Part shown: positions 58,335-64,000 of the stretch, one piece after another | Layout of the letters: every line of letters begins with the position of its first letter | How positions within the stretch are numbered: the stretch's first letter is position 1 | NCBI RefSeq assembly: GCF_004745825.1 | Contig: NZ_SRLA01000002.1 | Location: forward strand, 868,001-932,000 | Reading direction: 5' to 3' | Length of the DNA stretch: 64,000 nucleotides | Origin: Hymenobacter fodinae | GTDB lineage: Bacteria; Bacteroidota; Bacteroidia; Cytophagales; Hymenobacteraceae | Position numbers and translations under genes: made by a program | The notes under the pieces: model-generated | Told to the model about the DNA's origin: nothing | Seen by the model: the letters and a program-made list of their open reading frames with translations, nothing else | Database searches by the model: none

Positions 58335-61169
58335 CTAGGGCTGCACCACAATGCGTTGGCTGAAGACACCCGTAGCCGTTAAAATCTGCACCAAGTACAT
58401 GCCTGCGGCGTGGCGGCTTAGGTCGAGCTGGGTGGTGCCTGTGACCACATGCTGGCGCAGTACCGACTGGCCTAGCGCAGAAACTACCTGCACGGTGGCA
58501 CTTCCTAGGCCACTGGGTACTACAAGTTGCACGCGGCCTGTGGTGGGGTTGGGGTACAGCTGCCACCCCGCGGGTATTGTGGCGGCCCGCACTGGCAACA
58601 CCTGAGAGTAGCGCGACTGCGCAGCCTCGGCGGCGGTGCGTAGCTGCGCCAGCGTGGGAGCCGCTAGTACGGCAAAGGCTACCACTACCGAGTCGCCGGG
58701 GGCCAGACGTGACAGGGCAGCTCCCGTTACCTGGGCCACATCCGTACCCGTGGGCTGGCCTACCTTTGCATTACGCGTGCCACTGCTTAGCGTCAGAAAC
58801 TTCTCGGCGGTGCTAAAGCCGTTGCCCAAATACACCGGCGCGGTAGGGTCATCGGCCATGGAGTATACGCTTGGCTTACCCCCAGTCAGGTGCTTGACGC
58901 CCACGTACTGCGTAGGGTTGGCAGGAGAGTACGCATAGGACAATGCCCGAGTAGAGTCCCAATCGGCGGCGTTGCGAGCGGCGTTAGGAGCCAGGTCCCA
59001 ATCCATAAACAAGCCCGCATGTAGGGGCCGTAAGGTATCGGCGGTAAGATTGGTCAGGTGGTACTCTAGAATGACGTAGTCGCGGTGCGGCGCGGTAGCC
59101 CAGGCGTAGGCCACTTGGCGCACTCGCACGCCCACGGTTCGGCCTCGGGTATCACTGGGCAGAGAGTCGCGGAGGGTGCCGTAGGCCTCTTGGTCGGCAC
59201 GCACGGCCTGCGCACGCAGCGTAGTGCTCACCTGTGAGTAAAAGTTCTGGTCGCTCTTGGGCCAGTTGCTGCGCAGGTTATTGGAAATGCGGGTGGGCGA
59301 GGTAGCCACCAGTAGGCCACCCTCGTAAAGCAAGGGGGGGCCGCTCTTATAGCTAACCCCTTCCCCAATGCTGTTGTTGAGGTTTACGTAGCCTAGCTTG
59401 CCCCGACTCGTGAGCGTCAGGCGCAGGTTGTTGGCATCCAGCACCACATAGTCGGGGTTCAGCAGCAGGGTCTCGTATTGATCTTCCTGGTACCCGGTAG
59501 CAGCATCCTCCAAATGATAGCGCAATACCGCCGTGGTATTAAGCGGGACCGTGCCAGCCACAGCTAGTTGAAAAGGCGCGGCCGAGTTGCTGGAACGTTG
59601 CAGCGTGGCCAACGCCCCGGCCACAAAAGAGCCTTGCCGCACCATGAGGTAGTTGGAGAGCGAAGTAACCGTAACGGTTAGGCCCGTAACAGGCTGAAGC
59701 AGGTTTTGCACGTTTACCGTCAGTTGCAGTGCATCACCGGGCTGAAAGGCGGCTCGTGCCGGGTTAATCGTGCTGCTCGTCACGCGCGCCGACCGACGGT
59801 CGGTGAGAGCTACAGCGCGCAGCACGTTCAGGCGGCCTGTGCCTAGTTTGCCTACATAGGCAGTGTTGCCTGGCAACGCATACACATTATCAGTAGTCTG
59901 CCGGAGTTGCGCCGCCACCTGGGCGGCGTTAAACTGCGGAAACTTCACCCGAACCAGCGCCGCCGCCCCAGCCACCAAGGGTGACGCGAAAGAGGAACCT
60001 CCCACCGGATAATAATCAGAATCGTTGTTGCCCAGAGTGGTGACGATTTGCAGGCCAGGCGCCGTGAGGTCGACGCGGCGGCTGTACGTTGTATTGGGTC
60101 CCTTCTCATCCGAGGGTGACACAGAGGCCACAGACAGCACATTCTGGTAGCTGGCGGGGTAGAAGTCCAGCTCGGCATTAGTGTTGCCCGCGGCGGCCAC
60201 TATAACCACATCGTGGTTGATGGCGGCGTAATTGATAATGTCTTGCTCGAACTGTGAGCGGCCTCCTTCGCCTCCCCAAGAGAGGTTTATGACTTTGCAC
60301 CCGTGGTCGGCAGCGTACACAATGGCTTCAAAACCGCCAAAGCTGCCTTCTGGAGTGCTGGGGTATATCTTTAGAGGCATGAACCGGCACTTAAAGCCTA
60401 CCCCCGCAATGCCCTTGGCATTGTCGGCAGCGCCGGCCGCGCAGCCCGCCACCAGAATGCCATGGACGCTGTTTGCCTCGCGGGTAGCATCGTTGTCGTT
60501 GTCGGCAAAATCCCAGCCCCGGTAGTTATCGATATAGCCGTCGTGGTCGTTGTCGATACCATCAATAGGGTCGAGACGGTTAAGCTGAATCTGGCTGGCC
60601 AAATCCTCGTGGGTGTAGCGGGTGCCACCGTCAACAATGCCAATGACCATGCTAGTGTCGCCCTTGGTAATATCCCAGGCCCGATAAGCCCGGATATTCT
60701 TTAGGTGGTACTGGCCATTGGTGTTAGTAGAATCGGCCAGCGGGTCGGAGGGCTGGTACAGGGGCTGACGGCTGTAGCGGGGCTCGGCGTATTCTACAGC
60801 ACCGCTGAGTAGGAGGAGCTGGCAGGCTTTTTCGGGGGCTAGACGGCGGTCAAACTCCACCTGGTAGAGCAGACTTAAATCGACGCCGCCGGGACGCTTG
60901 AGAGCAACGCCGGAGGCCTGCGGAAATTTCTGGTGCACGGCCGTGGCGCCCACACTGTTCAGCGCGGTTTGGAGGGCAGGCATAGCCACGCCATTCGTTT
61001 TGGCCTGAGCGGCATACGCCGGCTTTAGTCGAAACACTAAGCGGCCGGGCTCGGCGGTAGTTCCCGGAGCTACCACTATGGGCAGCGCTGGCCCTTGAGC
61101 CCGGACGGATTGCACCAGTGGGCTAAGCAATAACCAATAAAATAGAGTGCGAAGTACTAGTCTAACCAT
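58335..61169 (-). CDS. Secreted subtilisin-like (S8) protease with T9SS type A sorting domain
   Basis: A 944-residue exported protease with an N-terminal signal peptide. The catalytic triad is in MVIGIVDGGTRYTHEDL (Asp), NSVHGILVAGCAAG (His) and GGSSFASPLVAGAAAL (Ser), residues ~175-405. DHDGYIDNYRGWDFADND after the Asp is typical of Bacteroidota S8 members. Beta-rich middle domains follow. The C-terminal ~75 residues (YPNPTTGRVQLVVPSG ... AAGMYLVQILTATGVFSQRIVVQP) form a type A sorting signal. Secreted or attached to the cell surface. Confidence 0.92.
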   Translation of the reverse strand: MVRLVLRTLFYWLLLSPLVQSVRAQGPALPIVVAPGTTAEPGRLVFRLKPAYAAQAKTNGVAMPALQTALNSVGATAVHQKFPQASGVALKRPGGVDLSLLYQVEFDRRLAPEKACQLLLLSGAVEYAEPRYSRQPLYQPSDPLADSTNTNGQYHLKNIRAYRAWDITKGDTSMVIGIVDGGTRYTHEDLASQIQLNRLDPIDGIDNDHDGYIDNYRGWDFADNDNDATREANSVHGILVAGCAAGAADNAKGIAGVGFKCRFMPLKIYPSTPEGSFGGFEAIVYAADHGCKVINLSWGGEGGRSQFEQDIINYAAINHDVVIVAAAGNTNAELDFYPASYQNVLSVASVSPSDEKGPNTTYSRRVDLTAPGLQIVTTLGNNDSDYYPVGGSSFASPLVAGAAALVRVKFPQFNAAQVAAQLRQTTDNVYALPGNTAYVGKLGTGRLNVLRAVALTDRRSARVTSSTINPARAAFQPGDALQLTVNVQNLLQPVTGLTVTVTSLSNYLMVRQGSFVAGALATLQRSSNSAAPFQLAVAGTVPLNTTAVLRYHLEDAATGYQEDQYETLLLNPDYVVLDANNLRLTLTSRGKLGYVNLNNSIGEGVSYKSGPPLLYEGGLLVATSPTRISNNLRSNWPKSDQNFYSQVSTTLRAQAVRADQEAYGTLRDSLPSDTRGRTVGVRVRQVAYAWATAPHRDYVILEYHLTNLTADTLRPLHAGLFMDWDLAPNAARNAADWDSTRALSYAYSPANPTQYVGVKHLTGGKPSVYSMADDPTAPVYLGNGFSTAEKFLTLSSGTRNAKVGQPTGTDVAQVTGAALSRLAPGDSVVVAFAVLAAPTLAQLRTAAEAAQSRYSQVLPVRAATIPAGWQLYPNPTTGRVQLVVPSGLGSATVQVVSALGQSVLRQHVVTGTTQLDLSRHAAGMYLVQILTATGVFSQRIVVQP

Positions 61170-61188
61170 CCAGCAAAATCCCCAGAGT

Positions 61189-61196
61189 CAAAGATA
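61189..61196 (-). promoter_or_regulatory. TATCTTTG -7 box of the protease gene
   Basis: Perfect TAnnTTTG on the minus strand, about 20 bp before the ATG at 61169. Confidence 0.5.
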
Positions 61197-61350
61197 TAAG
61201 TACGTAAAAGTAACATTTTCGGATGCTACATACGTCCTTGAGGAGTACCCTTATTTTTGGCTGTGTACAGCGGTGGAAATTAACCAAGGTAGCTTAGCAT
61301 TAATTAGTTATCCAACTTAGATGGGACCTGTTTATACCCCCTAAAACACA

Positions 61351-61381
61351 AAAAGGTCACTCCAGGGTAGGAGGACCTTTT
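61351..61381 (-). terminator. Terminator after gene 61403-61663
   Basis: Stem AAAAGGTCCTCC / GGAGTGACCTTTT with one bulge, then TTGTGTTTTA on the minus strand. The remainder of 61170-61402 holds no gene. Confidence 0.75.
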
Positions 61382-61402
61382 AGGATCAAGAACAAGCACT
61401 AT

Positions 61403-61663
61403 TTACTTAGGCTTGTTGCTGTATTTATATGGCTTGCCCGCATCAACCATGCGAAATTTGTAGGGGTTGTTGCCATTCATGTCGAGACCAAAACCAATAG
61501 TGTTGCGGTTCCTCTTGAACTGGGCTTTGTTGTTGCCGCGCCTTTCGCCTTTCACCTTCACCGAGCCGTAGCTGTTGCGGGGGTTGTGCAACACTTTCTC
61601 CTGTGAGCAAGATGTGCCGGTTAGAAATAGGCCTAGAGCAGAAATGTATAGTAACGCTTTCAT
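61403..61663 (-). CDS. Small lipoprotein-like protein
   Basis: An 86-residue protein from ATG 61663 with a lipoprotein signal (MKALLYISALGLFLTGTSC). The mature part is basic (GSVKVKGERRGNNKAQFKRNRNTIGFGLDMNGNNPYKFRMVDAGKPYKYSNKPK). The longer upstream frame is not used because it would lose the signal peptide. Unknown function. Confidence 0.7.
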   Translation of the reverse strand: MKALLYISALGLFLTGTSCSQEKVLHNPRNSYGSVKVKGERRGNNKAQFKRNRNTIGFGLDMNGNNPYKFRMVDAGKPYKYSNKPK

Positions 61664-61774
61664 GGGAAGAGAGTCTCGGTGAGGGAAGCTGCCGGCGGGC
61701 AGCGAGCAACTAGCTCTGCTCCGTGTACTAACGTCGGCGGGAAAAAGATGCAAGCAGGTTGATTTTCTGCCGGT

Positions 61775-62521
61775 TTATAGACTCATCAGCTCCCGGAAAC
61801 GCACCGACTGTTGCCGGGATACTTCCACCTCTGGGCCGTCGCGCAGCTGAATTTTGAGGGTGTTGCTGAACCAGGGCTCAATTGCGGCAATCCACTTCAA
61901 ATTGATTATCTGCTGACGGTTGGCGCGGAAAAACACTTTCGGGTCGAGGCGGGCCTCCAGGTGTTGCAGGGTGCGCGGAATCAGCGGACGGTGCTGCTCA
62001 AAGTATATCTGGGTGTAGCTGCCATTAATTTCAAATAGCTTGATATCGGCCAGGCGCACAAACCAGCACCGCTCGCCATCTTTCACAAATACCTGGTCCT
62101 GGGCAGACAGCGGGGTAGGTGCTGGCTCGTCGGTTGGGCTAGGCCCGGCTACTTCGGTCAGCACGGGTGCCATACGCTTCAGGCGGGCCTTCGCCAGCGC
62201 AGCCGCCAAGCGGCTTTCCTGCACGGGCTTCAGCAGATAATCAAGGGCGTTTACCTCAAACGCGCGCAGGGCGTATTCGTCATACGCGGTGGTAAAGATG
62301 ACGTGAGGGGCGTGGTCGAGGGTGGCCAGCAACTCAAAACCCGTCTCGCCGGGCATGTGAATGTCGAGAAACAATAAATCGGGCTGGAGCTGCTGCAGGC
62401 AGGTGCGGGCTTCGGCCGCGTGGCGGGCTTCGCCTACAATGTGCACATCCGGAAAGGCTTGTAATAAATGGCGCAGCTCGGCGCGAGCCAGGCGCGAGTC
62501 GTCAACTAGCAGGGCATTCAT
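61775..62521 (-). CDS. LytTR-family response regulator
   Basis: A 248-residue transcription regulator from ATG 62521 (MNALLVDDSRLARAELRHLL). The receiver domain has the phosphorylation site Asp53 in LLFLDIHMPGETG. The C-terminal LytTR DNA-binding domain (~145-246) contains LADIKLFEINGSYTQIYFEQH and FFRANRQQIINLKWI. It starts 19 bp after the sensor gene and forms a pair with it. Confidence 0.93.
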   Translation of the reverse strand: MNALLVDDSRLARAELRHLLQAFPDVHIVGEARHAAEARTCLQQLQPDLLFLDIHMPGETGFELLATLDHAPHVIFTTAYDEYALRAFEVNALDYLLKPVQESRLAAALAKARLKRMAPVLTEVAGPSPTDEPAPTPLSAQDQVFVKDGERCWFVRLADIKLFEINGSYTQIYFEQHRPLIPRTLQHLEARLDPKVFFRANRQQIINLKWIAAIEPWFSNTLKIQLRDGPEVEVSRQQSVRFRELMSL

Positions 62522-62540
62522 GCAGGAATGATAGAGCAAA

Positions 62541-63659
62541 TTAAGAGTGTGAAACCAGCGCCGGCGTGCTGAGGGGAGCGGTAGCAATAGGAAGGTGCAG
62601 CGTTGCCAGCACTGCCTCTCGCTGGGTAGGGTCGTTGGTGATGCTCAGTCCCGCGGAGGAGCCGTACAGCAGGGCCATTCGCTCGCGGGCATTGCGGAGG
62701 CCTACGCCCGCGTGGCCAGGCTGAGGTTGGTACTGACCCGTACTACGAACCTCAATATGCAGGGAGTTAGTGGCCGGCTCTAGCTGCGCCCGCAACCGAA
62801 TGAATCCGCCTTCGGGCCGGGGAGAAATACCGTGCTTAATGGCGTTTTCCACCAGCAGCTGCAGCGTCATGGGCGGAATCTGCACGGATAAGGCCGCGGG
62901 GTCTACATCGAGGGAGTAGGTGAGCCGTTCTTCCAGTTGCAACGCTTCTAGCTGCAGGTAATGCTCCACTATTTCCAGCTCCCGACCCAAAGGCACCTGC
63001 TCGGCGCTATTGAGCTGAATGGAGTAGCGCAGCAGGTCAGAGAGGTGGGTAATCATGTCGCGGGCCCGCAGAGGGTCTTCCATTACCAGGGCCCGGATGT
63101 TGTTGAGCCCATTGAACATGAAATGCGGATTGATTTGGGCTTTCAGGGTGCGCATTTCGGCCTCCTGCACGGCCGTGGCCAGCTTCCACTTATCTACTTC
63201 CGCCTGCTTGTAGCGGGTGAGGTAATGCCAGCCAAAGTAAAACCCCGCCCACAGCCACAGCAGAATATTAACGTTGATGGCATACACAAAAAACTGCGCC
63301 CAGCCGTGCGGGCTATTGCTAGCGGGCTTTATTAGGAAGATAATCAGAGACCATATAATGACCTGGCTGAGCAACGATAGCACGGCGTGCGCAACCAACA
63401 ACCGCCCCAAGAGCGGCAGGGGCGGCAGCTGCTCCCACTTGTAAGCCCGCAGGTGGTAGCGTAGCCAGTGGGTGACAACCAACATGGTAAAGGCAATGGC
63501 CAGGTTGATCTTGACCATGTCGGCGGAGGCTGAGCCAGCGAAGGCGAAGCCCACCACGCAGATAACGAAGTAGAACCCCCAGGCCAGGATCTGGCAACGC
63601 CAGTACAAGCGACTAGGGGCAGGAACGGCAGCGTAGGGAAACATAGCGTGAGCAGACAT
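62541..63659 (-). CDS. LytS-type sensor histidine kinase
   Basis: A 372-residue kinase with four hydrophobic helices in the N-terminal 150 residues (FYFVICVVGFAFAG, LAIAFTMLVVTHWL, LLVAHAVLSLLSQVIIWSLIIFL, VYAINVNILLWLWAGFYF). The His_kinase domain with the phospho-acceptor is in LKAQINPHFMFNGLNNIRALV. The ATPase domain has LLVENAIKHGI and HAGVGLRNARERMALLYG. It probably phosphorylates the LytTR regulator encoded next. Signal unknown. Confidence 0.92.
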   Translation of the reverse strand: MSAHAMFPYAAVPAPSRLYWRCQILAWGFYFVICVVGFAFAGSASADMVKINLAIAFTMLVVTHWLRYHLRAYKWEQLPPLPLLGRLLVAHAVLSLLSQVIIWSLIIFLIKPASNSPHGWAQFFVYAINVNILLWLWAGFYFGWHYLTRYKQAEVDKWKLATAVQEAEMRTLKAQINPHFMFNGLNNIRALVMEDPLRARDMITHLSDLLRYSIQLNSAEQVPLGRELEIVEHYLQLEALQLEERLTYSLDVDPAALSVQIPPMTLQLLVENAIKHGISPRPEGGFIRLRAQLEPATNSLHIEVRSTGQYQPQPGHAGVGLRNARERMALLYGSSAGLSITNDPTQREAVLATLHLPIATAPLSTPALVSHS

Positions 63660-63672
63660 TCGGATACGTGGC

Positions 63673-64000
63673 CTAGCTCGCGGGCAGGGCTAGCGGGGCG
63701 TACGCTTGTTTGTTGCGGCGGTAGGCCACACGGAGCAAACCACTTAACACCAGCAGAGCGCCAACCATAAACACCGGAATTATATAGAGCTGAGTTACAG
63801 GCAAGCGCAGTCCCAGCACCAAGCATCCTATCGGGATTATACCCGCCATAGCTGCGTAGGGACGGGCGTAGTACAGCCAGGCATACGGAAAGAAATGCGC
63901 CCCCGTGATAATGCCGTAGGTCATGATGAAATAAGCGGGGTACTTGGCATAGACGAACACAAGAAAGGGGAAGTAAAACAGCTGCGCAACATTCAGCCAC
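63673..64000 (-). CDS. Membrane protein, C-terminal part (runs off the window)
   Basis: Open to the right edge. The visible ~108 residues read WLNVAQLFYFPFLVFVYAKYP...YFIMTYGIITGAHFFPYAWLYYARPYAAMAGIIPIGCLVLG, with four hydrophobic helices in total. The pattern resembles small DUF7010-like integral membrane proteins. It lies 13 bp upstream of the sensor kinase gene and is probably in the same operon. Confidence 0.7.
   Translation of the reverse strand, partial: WLNVAQLFYFPFLVFVYAKYPAYFIMTYGIITGAHFFPYAWLYYARPYAAMAGIIPIGCLVLGLRLPVTQLYIIPVFMVGALLVLSGLLRVAYRRNKQAYAPLALPAS

Overview
The window looks like a chromosomal piece of a Hymenobacter-type member of the Bacteroidota. The evidence is type IX secretion (T9SS) sorting domains of both type A and type B, promoter boxes of the Bacteroidota TTG-N19~21-TAnnTTTG kind, starts without Shine-Dalgarno sites, a GC-rich host backbone and housekeeping proteins of Bacteroidota type. 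No tRNA, rRNA or CRISPR array was seen.

Layout. Positions 1-7321 are host: sdhC-sdhA, a large T9SS type B cell-surface protein, a small lipoprotein, fabD, then folK and an alpha/beta hydrolase on the minus strand. Positions 7322-42649 are a complete-looking siphovirus-type prophage of about 35.3 kb, bounded by a 19-bp direct repeat (attL 7322-7340, attR 42631-42649). Positions 42650-64000 are host again: polyprenyl synthetase, a GNAT acetyltransferase, a TlpA-type lipoprotein, aconitase, a DMT transporter, a TonB-dependent receptor next to a NadR-like NAD-synthesis enzyme, a ferritin-like protein, aspartase, a secreted subtilisin with a T9SS type A tail, and a LytS/LytR-type two-component pair.

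Prophage organisation. The integrase and a sigma-like protein lie at the left end (+), and a CI-like repressor at the right end (+). Nearly everything between reads leftward: early/replication genes with an origin candidate inside the replication gene; small Zn-binding and RuvC-like proteins; a three-gene DNA-modification cluster; terminase; tail; head; and a lysis cassette of holin-like, GH19 endolysin and candidate unimolecular spanin. A lipoprotein gene (18518-19021, +) is inserted in the opposite direction.

Most notable. (1) A carboxy-SAM synthase (CmoA) homologue overlaps a cytosine-C5 DNA methyltransferase whose motif X has Arg where the family has an almost invariant Asn. This is the kind of change reported to let such an enzyme use carboxy-SAM, so the pair may form a natural DNA carboxymethylation system (5-carboxymethylcytosine). 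(2) Seven copies of TGTCACA-N16-TTTT, all with exactly 16-bp spacing, stand before the late operons and are candidate targets of the phage sigma-like protein. (3) The attachment core overlaps a likely promoter box of the polyprenyl synthetase gene, and the repressor's probable terminator lies on the other side of the attachment site, so integration may join repressor transcription to a host gene. (4) The prophage is extremely rich in GATC compared with the host.
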